Shown one piece after another: positions 39,355 through 47,932 of a stretch of DNA of 64,000 bases; position 1 is the stretch's first letter; each line of letters opens with the position of its first letter. The position numbers were made by a program, and so were the translations under genes. The DNA lies in assembly GCF_050038885.1 (NCBI RefSeq), contig NZ_CP143624.1, positions 5,766,001 through 5,830,000 on the forward strand, given 5' to 3'. The notes under the pieces were generated by a model that was not told the DNA's origin, did no database searches, and saw only the letters and a list, made by a program, of their open reading frames with translations. This DNA is from Myxococcus flavus. Lineage in GTDB: Bacteria > Myxococcota > Myxococcia > Myxococcales > Myxococcaceae.

Positions 39355-39370
39355 CGGGGGATGGGGTCGT

Positions 39371-39793
39371 TCAGGGAGGCGGGAGCTCGCCCTCGAACGG
39401 ACCGTCATCCTGGCTTTCCAGGAGCCACGCGCCGTCCCGGAAGACGAACTCCGAGGTGACGATGGCGGTGCGCTCGGAGGCCGAGGGCAGGCGCATCCAC
39501 TGGATGCGGCTCTGAATCGTGGCGCGCTTGCCGTCCTCGGACAGCTTCACGTCCTCGATTTCGTAGTCGGTGATGGACAGGTCCTTGTCGTCGTTGAGCT
39601 CCAGGCGCGCCTTCTGGAAGTCCTTGCGCCGCTCGGGGACGATGAGGCGGCCGGCGCTGCGGAAGTCCTTCCACCGGATGGCTTGATGGAAGTGCTCGAC
39701 GGTGGGCTTGAGTGCTTCCAGGTTGGATTTCTTGACCGTGGTTGCGCACGCCCCGAGGACGAGCGCGAGGAGCAGGGCAGGCAGGCGATTCAC
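39371..39793 (-). CDS. small lipoprotein of unknown function
   Basis: 140 residues from the GTG at 39793. A lipoprotein signal (LLLALVLGAC, cysteine near residue 15) precedes a compact alpha/beta domain: EHFHQAIRWKDFRSAGRLIV, then strands KDLSITDYEIEDVKL and RATIQSRIQWMRLPS, ending in an acidic, proline-rich tail. The shape resembles NTF2-like/SnoaL-type lipoproteins, but I do not assign it firmly. It converges with the sigma-54 small-RNA locus, ending 16 bases from the second terminator. It is divergent from the TPR gene at 39884. Confidence 0.75.
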   Translation of the reverse strand: MNRLPALLLALVLGACATTVKKSNLEALKPTVEHFHQAIRWKDFRSAGRLIVPERRKDFQKARLELNDDKDLSITDYEIEDVKLSEDGKRATIQSRIQWMRLPSASERTAIVTSEFVFRDGAWLLESQDDGPFEGELPPP

Positions 39794-39883
39794 GCCCCCA
39801 AGGGTAGCACCCGCCAGCCGCCCCGGACGAGAGAGGGGTGCTATGGTCCGGCTTCTCGCTCGAGCACCGGAGTCGCGCGCGCA

Positions 39884-42800
39884 ATGGCCAAGTCGATGGT
39901 GGAGCGTTACGAACAGCTCCTCCGGCAGGACCCCACTTCTTCCGTTTTCGTCGAGCTCGCCAAGGCCCTGCTGGAAAAAGGGGACGCGGCGCGCGCCATC
40001 GAGGTCTGCGGGCAAGGTATCTCCCACCACCCCACGTCCATCGTGGGGCGCGTGCTGTGGGGCAAGGCCCTCATCCAGCAGGGCCGTCCGGCCGAGGCGA
40101 TGGAGCAGTTCGACCAGGCCATCTCCATCGAGAAGGACAACCCCTACGCCTACAACCTGATTGGCGAGGTGCTGCTGCAGCGCGGGTTGTACCGGTCGGC
40201 GCTCCCCATCCTCCGCAAGGCGGTGGCGCTGCAGCCCAACGACGGGCGCGTGAAGACGTGGCTGGACCAGGCCCAGCAGGCGTTGGCGGGCGGGCCGGCC
40301 CCCGTGTTCGCGGACCTGATGGGCCTGGAGAAGCCCGCGGCGGAGGAGGGCGCGGCCGAACAGGCGCCCAGGACGGAGGCGGAGGCCTCGACGTCCACCG
40401 TGGCGCCCATGGCCGCCGCGAGGTTGCGTGCCGCGGCGCTCGGTGATGCCGCGAAGGTGAAGCCGGCGGGAGCGCGTGGCGAGGACACGCCGGACGGTGA
40501 GGCCTCGGTGGGCACGGGGCCGGCCGCGGTGCGCGAGGGTGCCGCGACGGGTGGGACCGCAGGGGAGGGCAATGGTTCGCGGTCCGACGCCGCGGAGGCG
40601 GCCGGGCGCGACGGTGAGGCGACCCCGTCGGGGGATGCGTCGGCGCACCATGGCGAGGCCGCACGCTCGGGCGCGCGGCCGGTCCGCGACGCGGGCGCGG
40701 CGCTGGGCCTGCTGGACCGACAGTTGCCGGGGGCGCAGGCCGCACTGGGCTCGGAAGTGCCCAGCCTCGACCTGGGCCTGGGCGACGACGAGGACGCCTC
40801 GCGGCCGGGCGATGTGCGGCGAGCTGCCGAGGCGGCTGATGCGTCAGGCGTGGGGGCGACGGAGGAGGCGACTTCCGGTGGGCAGGAGGATGCCGCCTCC
40901 GAGGAGCCCGGTGGCGCCGAGCAGGCTGCCGCCTCCGCGCAGGACGCGGCCCCGGATGACGCCGCCACGCAGCAGGTGCCCATCATCGAGGACCCGTCCG
41001 CCGCGGATTCGCGGCCCGTGGCCGATGAAGAGCCGGCTTCGGTGGCGGAGGCCATGGCGGCCGATGCCGCCGCGTCGTCCGGAGCGGGCGGCCTCCTGGG
41101 GGACCTCCCTCCGCCCGAGGCCATCCCTTCGAGCGCGCGTCCCGCGGCGGTGTCCTCCACGTCGGCGGTGCGGGCCCCGGGGGGCAAGCGCTCCCTGCTC
41201 GACGACATCCCGGACGCGGCGCCAGTCTCGGCCGCCGCCAGCGCGAAGTCGAATGCGCGCAAGCCGGACACGGAAACGCTCACCGCGGAGTACGAGAAGG
41301 AGCTCCGGGCGAAGCTGGCGCGCGAGGCCGCCAAGACGTCGTTCATCGCCCGGCACGGGGTGAAGGTCGCGGGTGTCGTGGTGGGCGTGGTGGTGCTGGC
41401 CATCGTCGTCATCAGCTTCATCAACATCCGCGCGCGCCAGGGCGGCCAGACGCTGAGCGAGACGCTGGCCCGGGCCGAGGAGCTCATCCTCCAGGACACG
41501 GGCGCCTCGCTCGATGCGGCGCTGGAGCACCTCGGCAGGGCGCGGGAGATGGACGACAGCAGCACCCGGGCGTGGGCGTTGACGGCCTGGGCGCACGCGC
41601 TCCGGTTCGCCGACCATGGCCAGTCCCCGGACGACCGGCGCCAGGCCCTGGAGGCCCTGGAGCGGCCGGGCGTGAAGGACGCGGCGCCCGGGCTGGTGCT
41701 CGTCACCAACGTGCTGGTGGCGGATGACCGGGGACGCGCGCTGGCCCGCAGTGCGCTGCTGGGTTCGCAGCAGGACAGCACCGAGGTGCATGCGCTCGCC
41801 GGCCGCTTGCTGCTGGAGGCGAAGGACGAGAAGCAGGCGCTCGAGCGCTTCGACCGCGCGCTCCGTGCGTCCGGCGCCAACGTCCGCGCGCTGGTGGCCC
41901 TCGGTGATTACTACAAGGCGTCCGAGGACTTTCCTCAGGCCATCGAGATGTACGAGCGCGCGCGCAAGAAATCCCCAGCGCATCCCTCTGCCCGCATCGG
42001 CCAGGCGGAGGCGCGGCTGGCGCTCTATCAGGATCTGGACGCCGCGTTGGCGGACATGGCGCCGCTCGGCGAGGACCCGAAGCTTCCCGAGCAGCTCAAG
42101 GCACGCCAGCAGCTGGTGCACGGCGAGCTGTTGTCCGCGCTGGGCAAGCATGCGGAGGCCCGCGCGCTGCTCTCGAAGGGCACCCAGGGGCCGCTGGCCT
42201 ACGAGTTCCACCTGGCGCTCGGGGCCGCCAGCCGGGCGGCGGGGACGCTGGACGCCGCGCAGGCCGCCTATGAGGCCGCGCTCAAGCTGCGCCCGAAGAG
42301 CGAAGAGGCCCGCGAGGGCCTGGGCCGGGTGCTGCTGGACCGCGACCGCGAGCGCGAGGTGCTGTCCCGGCTGGACGCGGAAGGGGGCCGCAAGGTGTCC
42401 CTGGTGCGTGGCGCCGCCTACGCGCGGCTCGGGGACTGGAAGCGGGCGCGCGCCGAGCTGGCGCGGACCCGCGTGAATGACCGCTATCCGCCCGAGGCCG
42501 TCTCCTGGCTGGCCCTGGCGGACGCCGCCGAGGGCAACGGCGCCCAGGCGCGCGAGGTGCTGGAGAAGGCGCTGCAGGCGGCGAAGCGTCCACGCAACGA
42601 CATGCGGCTGGCGCTGGGGCAGCTCTACTGGCGCGAGCGGGCCTACGACAAGGCGCAGGCCCAGTTCGAGGAGGCCCAGAAGGACCCGCATGACTACGAG
42701 GGGGCATGCTCGCTGGGGCGCCTGATGCTGGCGCGGGGGCTACCGGACATGGCCCTCAAGCCGCTGACGCAGGCGGTGGAGCGCAATGGCTCGCATGGCG

Positions 42801-43681
42801 AGGCCCGGGATGCGCTGGGACGGACGCTGCTGTCACTGGGGCGGACGCAGGAGGCGCTCAAGCAGTTCGAGGCGTGGCAGCTGGAGAACCCCGGCAACGC
42901 GGCGGCGCACAAGGGCTTCGCGCTGGCGCTGTTCCACGCGGGCCGCCGCAAGGACGCGGAGGCCGCGGTGGCCCGCTCGGTGAAGCTGGCGTCGGACGAC
43001 GCCGAGGCGCACAAGCTGCGCGCGGCCATCTTGTTCACCACGGGCGACGCCCGGGGCGGCTTCTCCGCGCTGGAGCGGGCCAACAAGCTGGACCCGAAGG
43101 ACGCGGAGACCTTCTGCGAGATTGCACTGGCCTTCATGCGCCAGGGCAACAGCGCCAACGCGGAAGCGGCCTTCGCCGCGGCCCGCCGGGAGGGCCCGGA
43201 TGCCACCTGCGGCCGCGTGGGCGAGCTGTACGCGCAGCTGCCTGGCGGCGGGCGCGGTGCCGCGCGGACGCTGGAGGACCTGGCGGCGCGGGCGCCCACT
43301 GTCTGGGACAAGGCCTTCGCCCGGGCCACCATGGCGCGGGCGCTGCTGGGCGCGGGCGCGTTGAAGGATGCCCGCACCGCGGCGGACGAGGCGGTGCGCC
43401 TTGCGCCCTTCGACGGGCGTGCGCAACTCGCGCTGGGCATGGTGGCGCTCAAGCAGAGGCAGGAGGACGTGGCCAAGGTCGCGCTGGAGAAGGCCGTGGC
43501 GCTGGAGCCCGCGGACGGCGTGGCGCACCTGGCGCTCGCGGACCTGCTGGTGCGCGAGCCCGGCGAGCTGCCGCGGGCCGTGGCATCCTACGAGACGTTC
43601 CTGAAGCTGGCGGGTGGCTCGAACGAGGCGGCGCGCGTGAAGAAGGCACTGCCCAGCCTCAAGAAGAAGGCGGCGAGGTAG
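39884..43681 (+). CDS. TPR-TM-TPR membrane protein
   Basis: 1265 residues from ATG 39884, with CCGGAG upstream and a TATGGT hexamer at 39842. Residues about 10-130 form TPRs (ALLEKGDAARAIEVCGQGIS) that should be cytoplasmic. A 350-residue Ala/Gly/Glu-rich low-complexity stretch follows. A transmembrane helix lies at about 493-516 (VAGVVVGVVVLAIVVISFI). The remaining 750 residues are TPR arrays predicted to be periplasmic (for example AQAAYEAALKLRPKSEEARE). A second, short membrane protein gene starts immediately after. The layout suggests a scaffold that bridges the inner membrane; no enzymatic motif is seen. Confidence 0.82.
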   Translation: MAKSMVERYEQLLRQDPTSSVFVELAKALLEKGDAARAIEVCGQGISHHPTSIVGRVLWGKALIQQGRPAEAMEQFDQAISIEKDNPYAYNLIGEVLLQRGLYRSALPILRKAVALQPNDGRVKTWLDQAQQALAGGPAPVFADLMGLEKPAAEEGAAEQAPRTEAEASTSTVAPMAAARLRAAALGDAAKVKPAGARGEDTPDGEASVGTGPAAVREGAATGGTAGEGNGSRSDAAEAAGRDGEATPSGDASAHHGEAARSGARPVRDAGAALGLLDRQLPGAQAALGSEVPSLDLGLGDDEDASRPGDVRRAAEAADASGVGATEEATSGGQEDAASEEPGGAEQAAASAQDAAPDDAATQQVPIIEDPSAADSRPVADEEPASVAEAMAADAAASSGAGGLLGDLPPPEAIPSSARPAAVSSTSAVRAPGGKRSLLDDIPDAAPVSAAASAKSNARKPDTETLTAEYEKELRAKLAREAAKTSFIARHGVKVAGVVVGVVVLAIVVISFINIRARQGGQTLSETLARAEELILQDTGASLDAALEHLGRAREMDDSSTRAWALTAWAHALRFADHGQSPDDRRQALEALERPGVKDAAPGLVLVTNVLVADDRGRALARSALLGSQQDSTEVHALAGRLLLEAKDEKQALERFDRALRASGANVRALVALGDYYKASEDFPQAIEMYERARKKSPAHPSARIGQAEARLALYQDLDAALADMAPLGEDPKLPEQLKARQQLVHGELLSALGKHAEARALLSKGTQGPLAYEFHLALGAASRAAGTLDAAQAAYEAALKLRPKSEEAREGLGRVLLDRDREREVLSRLDAEGGRKVSLVRGAAYARLGDWKRARAELARTRVNDRYPPEAVSWLALADAAEGNGAQAREVLEKALQAAKRPRNDMRLALGQLYWRERAYDKAQAQFEEAQKDPHDYEGACSLGRLMLARGLPDMALKPLTQAVERNGSHGEARDALGRTLLSLGRTQEALKQFEAWQLENPGNAAAHKGFALALFHAGRRKDAEAAVARSVKLASDDAEAHKLRAAILFTTGDARGGFSALERANKLDPKDAETFCEIALAFMRQGNSANAEAAFAAARREGPDATCGRVGELYAQLPGGGRGAARTLEDLAARAPTVWDKAFARATMARALLGAGALKDARTAADEAVRLAPFDGRAQLALGMVALKQRQEDVAKVALEKAVALEPADGVAHLALADLLVREPGELPRAVASYETFLKLAGGSNEAARVKKALPSLKKKAAR

Positions 43682-43682
43682 C

Positions 43683-44063
43683 GTGCGGTATTTCTCCTCC
43701 CGGACGGATTCCCCACTGCTCCACATCATGTGGGGGAACGCGTTCCTGCTGTCGCTCATCTATCTGCTGCTGGGCCTCGGGGTGGAGATTGCCCTGCGCT
43801 ACTTCCCCTTGCCCTTCCTCCAGCGGCTGTCCCTGTCGCTGGACTCGCTCCCCGCGCGGGCGCTGGAGCTGACGGGCGCCATGGAGCCGCTGCGCGCGGC
43901 CTACTTCTCCGGCCGCATCTCCGAGGCCGGCGTGCGCGTCGTCTTCGGCCTCACCACCATGGTGGTCATCTTCCTGCTCGCCATGGTGGTGGGCACGTTG
44001 ATGGGGGGCGTCCGGATGCTGCTGGCGCGGCGTGCCCTCCGCGAGGGCCGTCGCCGGTCCTGA
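43683..44063 (+). CDS. small two-helix membrane protein
   Basis: 126 residues from the GTG at 43683, two bases after the upstream stop. Two hydrophobic segments (LLSLIYLLLGLGVEIALRYF and VVFGLTTMVVIFLLAMVVGT) flank a polar loop, and the C-terminus is very basic (RRALREGRRRS), so it should face the cytoplasm. No family is recognised. The tight spacing implies co-expression with the TPR-TM-TPR protein and possibly a complex. Confidence 0.68.
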   Translation: MRYFSSRTDSPLLHIMWGNAFLLSLIYLLLGLGVEIALRYFPLPFLQRLSLSLDSLPARALELTGAMEPLRAAYFSGRISEAGVRVVFGLTTMVVIFLLAMVVGTLMGGVRMLLARRALREGRRRS

Positions 44064-44092
44064 AGCTGCGGGCGGCCCCCCGTCCCGCGTCT

Positions 44093-46177
44093 TCAGCCCC
44101 GCCGCCGGACGGTGGGCTTGCGCGCGCGGGCCGAGGCCTCCGGGACGGCCTGGGGCTCGTGCCCCGCGGCGCGCGCCATGAGGCAGATTTCCACCACCTT
44201 GGGGCCGAAGCGCTCCCAGCGGCTCTCCCCGGTGCCCTTCACCGCGAGGAAGCCTTCCCGGTCCACGGGCAGTGCCGCGGACAGGCCCAGCAGCGTGGCG
44301 TCATTGAAGATGATGAAGGGAGCCACGCCCAAATCCTTCGCCAGCTCCTTGCGCCAGCGCCGCAGCTCCGTGGCGGCCAGCTCGCTGTAGTTCGTCACCA
44401 CAAGCGCCGCCGCCGAGGACGGGCCGCGGGAGCGCGAGGCGGACGGCCCGTGGGCCAGCAGCGTGGGCATCTTCTCCGGCGCGCACACGTCGCAGTTGCC
44501 ACATGACGTGCCCGCGTCGCGCTGGCCGAAGTAGCGGAGGAGGGTGGCCCGCCGGCATTTCTTGTCCCGGTCCGTGTAGGCGTACTCCGTCATGCGGCGG
44601 AGGAGGGCCAGGTTCTGTCGCTCCTGCTCTCGCACGCGGCTCAGGTCGAGTGCCAGCTCGCGGAAGGGCACCCGCTCCAGCGCGCGGATGGAGCGCCCGG
44701 CGAAGGGCCGCCGCACCTTGGCCACATGGGCCTTCTCCAGCAGGCCCAGCGCGTGGCGCACCTCGTCCACGGACAGGCCGATGCGGCGCGCGAGGATGGG
44801 CAGCTCCGTCGTCACCTGCCGGCCCACGGGGAACGTCTCCAGCAGCGACTTGAGCAGCCGCTGGGCGTCCGGTGAGTGCGGCTGCGCCGAGGCGGCCTTC
44901 TCTAGCAGGGTGATGCCGTGCTCGCCCTCGCCGCGGCCCCCGCGCTCCACCTTGCCCTCGCGTTCGAGGATGCGCAGGGCCGCGGACACCTCGAACTCGC
45001 TGGCGTTCACCGTGCCCGCGAGCGCGTGCACGCCCCGGTCGAACTCCTCCACGGACTGGAGGACGTTCCACACGTCGCCGAACACGGCCTCGGACGGGTG
45101 GCTGCTCTGGATGAGCCGCTCCTGGGTGAAGACGTCCGCGTGGTTGAAGAGCAGCACCGCGCGCGCGGCCTGGCCGTCGCGGCCCGCGCGGCCAATCTCC
45201 TGGTAGTACGCCTCCACGGCCCGGGGGATGTTGGCGTGGGCGACGAAGCGGATGTCCGGCTTGTCGATGCCCATGCCGAAGGCGTTGGTGGCCACCGCCA
45301 CCGCTTCCTTCGCGGACATGAAGGTGTCCTGGGCGCGGCGCCGGGCGTCGTCGTCCATGCCCGCGTGGTACAGCACCGCCTTCACGCCGCGCCCGTGCAG
45401 CTCCGAGAAGACGCCTTCGGCCGCCCGGCGCGTGGAGCAGTAGACGATGCCGCTGCCTCCGGTGCCCGCCAGCCGCGCGCAGGCCTCGTGCCGGTCCGCG
45501 TCGCCCCCCACCTCCTGCTTGCCCAGGAAGAGGTTGGGGCGGTCGAAGCCCATGGCGAACTCCTGCGGATCCTTCATCAGCAGGACGCGCACGATGTCCG
45601 CGCGGACTTCCGGTGTGGCGGTGGCGGTGAGCGCCACCGTGCGCGGCGGGCGCAGGCGCTTGCGCACCTGACCGAGCAGCGCGTAGTCCGGCCGGAAGTC
45701 GTGGCCCCACTGGGAGATGCAGTGCGCCTCGTCCACGGCGAACAGGTCCACTCCGAGGGAAGACACCGTCTCCAGGAAGCTCATGCTGCGGAAGCGCTCG
45801 GGCGCGACGTAGAGGAGCTTGTACTCCCGCGCGCGCAGCCGACGCATCCGCTCCGCGCGCTCCAGGTCCGACAGCGACGAGTTGATGAAGGTGGCCGGAA
45901 TTCCGCGCGCGGCGAGCTGCTCCACCTGGTCCTTCATCAGTGCGATCAGCGGCGACACCACCAGCGTCAGCCCCGGCAGCAGCGTGGCGGGCAGCTGGTA
46001 GCACAGGCTCTTGCCCGCGCCAGTGGGCATCACGACGAGCGTGTTGCGGCCGCTCAACACCGAGGAGATGACCTGGTCCTGCCCCGGCCGGAATTGGGAC
46101 AGGCCGAAGTGGCGCTCCAGCCCCTGCTGTGCTTCGTCGAGGTAGGGCAGGTCCACCGGCATCGCGCGCATGTTCAT
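44093..46177 (-). CDS. recQ: ATP-dependent DNA helicase RecQ
   Basis: About 694 residues. Walker A PTGAGKS at 51-57, the DEAH box in FAVDEAHCISQWGHDFRPDY, and motifs V/VI in VATNAFGMGIDKPDIRFV and QEIGRAGRDGQ. The RQC zinc cluster is visible (CRRATLLRYFG ... CGNCDVC), and a C-terminal HRDC domain follows a Ser/Arg-rich linker (VTNYSELAATELRRWRKEL). RecQ unwinds forked and recombination DNA in the 3'-5' direction. Of the ATGs at 46180, 46177, 46171 and 46162 I take 46177; the exact start is uncertain. radC and a DUF3006 gene precede it on the same strand. Confidence 0.95.
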   Translation of the reverse strand: MNMRAMPVDLPYLDEAQQGLERHFGLSQFRPGQDQVISSVLSGRNTLVVMPTGAGKSLCYQLPATLLPGLTLVVSPLIALMKDQVEQLAARGIPATFINSSLSDLERAERMRRLRAREYKLLYVAPERFRSMSFLETVSSLGVDLFAVDEAHCISQWGHDFRPDYALLGQVRKRLRPPRTVALTATATPEVRADIVRVLLMKDPQEFAMGFDRPNLFLGKQEVGGDADRHEACARLAGTGGSGIVYCSTRRAAEGVFSELHGRGVKAVLYHAGMDDDARRRAQDTFMSAKEAVAVATNAFGMGIDKPDIRFVAHANIPRAVEAYYQEIGRAGRDGQAARAVLLFNHADVFTQERLIQSSHPSEAVFGDVWNVLQSVEEFDRGVHALAGTVNASEFEVSAALRILEREGKVERGGRGEGEHGITLLEKAASAQPHSPDAQRLLKSLLETFPVGRQVTTELPILARRIGLSVDEVRHALGLLEKAHVAKVRRPFAGRSIRALERVPFRELALDLSRVREQERQNLALLRRMTEYAYTDRDKKCRRATLLRYFGQRDAGTSCGNCDVCAPEKMPTLLAHGPSASRSRGPSSAAALVVTNYSELAATELRRWRKELAKDLGVAPFIIFNDATLLGLSAALPVDREGFLAVKGTGESRWERFGPKVVEICLMARAAGHEPQAVPEASARARKPTVRRRG

Positions 46178-46226
46178 CATCCTGGTCCAGCCGTCAACGG
46201 AAACGAGGCCGGCACGCGGCCTCCCT

Positions 46227-46481
46227 TCACAGCTCGAGTCCCGGTTGAAGTGGAACAGCCAGCCGCGCCCGAAGCCGTGCGACGTCCTGGCGACGTGCCT
46301 CCGTCTGCCCTGGCTCCAGCCGGCCATCCACCACCACGTCGCCCTCTCGCACGCGCGAGGGGAGCGCCGCGCGCTCCACCGTGCAGGCCTGCCCGGTGTC
46401 CAGTCGCACCACCTGTGCCCGCGTGTCCTCCAGCAGCTCCACCTGCACCGCGCCCCACAGCCCCACCATGCCCACCATCAT
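46227..46481 (-). CDS. DUF3006-like small protein
   Basis: 84 residues: a beta-rich domain with VQVELLEDTRAQVVRLD, then the ERAALPSRVREGDVVVDG segment that matches the DUF3006 pattern (leucine-proline, Gly-Asp before a strand), and a basic C-terminal helix. Its ATG at 46481 overlaps the radC stop (ATGA), with GGAGG just upstream, so it is coupled to radC. Starts at 46505 or 46478 are also possible. Function of DUF3006 is unknown; the position between radC and recQ suggests a DNA-related role, which is only inference. Confidence 0.72.
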   Translation of the reverse strand: MMVGMVGLWGAVQVELLEDTRAQVVRLDTGQACTVERAALPSRVREGDVVVDGRLEPGQTEARRQDVARLRARLAVPLQPGLEL

Positions 46482-47245
46482 CCGCCGCCTCCATTCGCGC
46501 TCCATGCGCGCTGCTTCTCCTTCGCTTCGTCGGGGAGCAGCCCCCGCTCCAGCATCGACACGTAGCCGCCGTCCCCCATCACCACGTGGTCCAGCACCTT
46601 GAGGTTGAGCAGCTGCGCGCCCTCCACGAGGTGTCGCGTCAGGGCCACGTCCTGGACGCTGGGCTCGGGATCCCCCGAGGGATGGTTGTGCGCCAGCACG
46701 ATGGCCGTGGCGCGCGCGGTGAGCGCCGCGGCGAACACCTCGCGCGGGTCCACCGGGCACGCGTTCATGGAGCCCTCCGCCACGCGCGCGTCGTGCAGCA
46801 GCACGTTGCGTGCGTTGAAGCACAGGACGTGGAACACCTCGCGCCGCAGCGCCCCCAGCACCGGCCCCAGGTACGCGGCAATCTCCCGGGGCGTGCGCAG
46901 CTTGGGGCGCCGCTCACCTGCCCGCTGGGAACGCCGACCCAGCTCCAGCGCCGCCAGCACCTGCGCGGCCCGGACACGCCCCAGGCCGGGCCGCAGGCTC
47001 AACGCCAGCGGCTCTTCCTGCGCCAGCGCCTTGAGGCCTCCGCCATGCGTCAGCAGCGTCCCCGCCAGCGCCCAGGCCCCGGGCGAGCGCGGCCCGGGAT
47101 TCCACACCACACACAACAGCTCCGGGTCGGTGAGGGCCGCCGCCCCCAACCGGAAGAGGCGCTCCCGGGACGCCTCCACGCCACCCACCTCACGCGCCCT
47201 CACCGACCTTTCGCCCGCCCACGCCGCTCCCGCCGCCTGCTCCAT
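46478..47245 (-). CDS. radC: RadC/JAB-domain protein
   Basis: About 255 residues from MEQAAGAAWAG at 47245. An N-terminal helix-hairpin-helix-like region (LALSLRPGLGRVRAAQVLAA) is followed by the JAB/MPN metalloprotease-like domain with FHVLCFNARN and the metal motif HNHPSGDPEPSVQD. Despite the radC name, its role in repair is unproven; such domains are thought to act on DNA or to be isopeptidases. It overlaps the DUF3006 gene and may be in one operon with recQ. Confidence 0.92.
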   Translation of the reverse strand: MEQAAGAAWAGERSVRAREVGGVEASRERLFRLGAAALTDPELLCVVWNPGPRSPGAWALAGTLLTHGGGLKALAQEEPLALSLRPGLGRVRAAQVLAALELGRRSQRAGERRPKLRTPREIAAYLGPVLGALRREVFHVLCFNARNVLLHDARVAEGSMNACPVDPREVFAAALTARATAIVLAHNHPSGDPEPSVQDVALTRHLVEGAQLLNLKVLDHVVMGDGGYVSMLERGLLPDEAKEKQRAWSANGGGG

Positions 47246-47401
47246 CCCGCCGCCCTCCACGAGGCGGGGACAAAGCAACACGTGTGCCTGCCTGTGCTAC
47301 CTGGGGAGTCGAGTGCCCACCCGTCCCGACACGCAAGAAGGGGCTCGGGCGGCGGACGGACAGCCTTGCTCCAGCGCGGCTCTCAGGCAGTGAGAGGGGC
47401 G

Positions 47402-47860
47402 TCAGAAGCGGGAGATGGCGAAGAAGGCCTTTATCTTGTCGTTCGTCTCCCGGAGCCGCTCGCTCAGGGTCCGCACGAAGGTCCACAGCAGCACGTACGC
47501 CAGGTCCTTGTCGGTGAACATGAGCTGGTCCAGGCGGGAGCGCTCGATGACCCAGACGGAGCAGCCCACGTGGGCGATGGCGTCCGCCGAGCGGGGGGAG
47601 TCTTCGATTACCGCCATCTCGCCGAAATACTGGCCGGGCTCCAGGATGGCGAGCGCCTCCTCGCCGATGCCGGGCACCGACTTGGAGATGCGGACCTTGC
47701 CCTCGGCGATTACGAACATCTCCTGGCCGGCCTCCCCCTCACGGAAGAGGAAGGCGCCCGCCGGGTAGGACCGGAAGTGGCCAACCTGGGCGACCTTGGC
47801 GAGCTGTCCCTGGGTCAAACCCTCGAACAGCGCAACCTTCTTGAGGACGGCGGCATCCAT
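47402..47860 (-). CDS. cyclic-nucleotide-binding-domain protein
   Basis: 152 residues forming one cyclic-nucleotide-binding fold: FRSYPAGAFLFREGEAGQEM near residue 30-48 and YFGEMAVIEDSPRSADAIA (phosphate-binding cassette, GE...RSA) near 79-97. No DNA-binding domain is present. It is the second stand-alone protein of this class in the window (the other is at 4060-4506); the two share layout and length. It is divergent from trxB, about 70 bases away, and may bind cAMP, cGMP or neither. Confidence 0.87.
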   Translation of the reverse strand: MDAAVLKKVALFEGLTQGQLAKVAQVGHFRSYPAGAFLFREGEAGQEMFVIAEGKVRISKSVPGIGEEALAILEPGQYFGEMAVIEDSPRSADAIAHVGCSVWVIERSRLDQLMFTDKDLAYVLLWTFVRTLSERLRETNDKIKAFFAISRF

Positions 47861-47932
47861 GAGGCCAGCTTCGTATCACGTGCCCGAGGGGCTCTGGTAC
47901 CTTGGGGCCATCAACGAGATTTGGGAGGAGTC

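Larger units (their letters stand above)
39158..39355 (+). ncRNA. candidate sigma-54-dependent small RNA
   Basis: From the predicted start, the RNA would form a 7-bp hairpin (GCGACGC 39171-39177 with GCGTCGC 39192-39198), then a duplicated pair of stem-loops, each pair ending in a terminator. Termination at the first would give about 124 nt, at the second about 198 nt. The two copies differ at four positions. One pair of changes preserves a base pair (A-U to G-C), which supports structure rather than coding. It resembles in layout the developmental sRNA Pxr of M. xanthus (sigma-54, three stem-loops), but the neighbours differ and identity is not claimed. Confidence 0.6.

Noticed and set aside
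39223..39355. Short plus-strand frames beginning MGEFPTPSVSAGPETVGG and its near copy in the 71-bp repeats
   Set aside because: The repeat unit is not a multiple of three, three of the four differences would change amino acids, and two of the changes preserve RNA pairing instead.
39158..39355. Identification of the small-RNA candidate as Pxr
   Set aside because: Layout is similar (sigma-54, three stem-loops), but as I recall pxr is next to its own two-component genes, which are absent here. A covariance search is needed.
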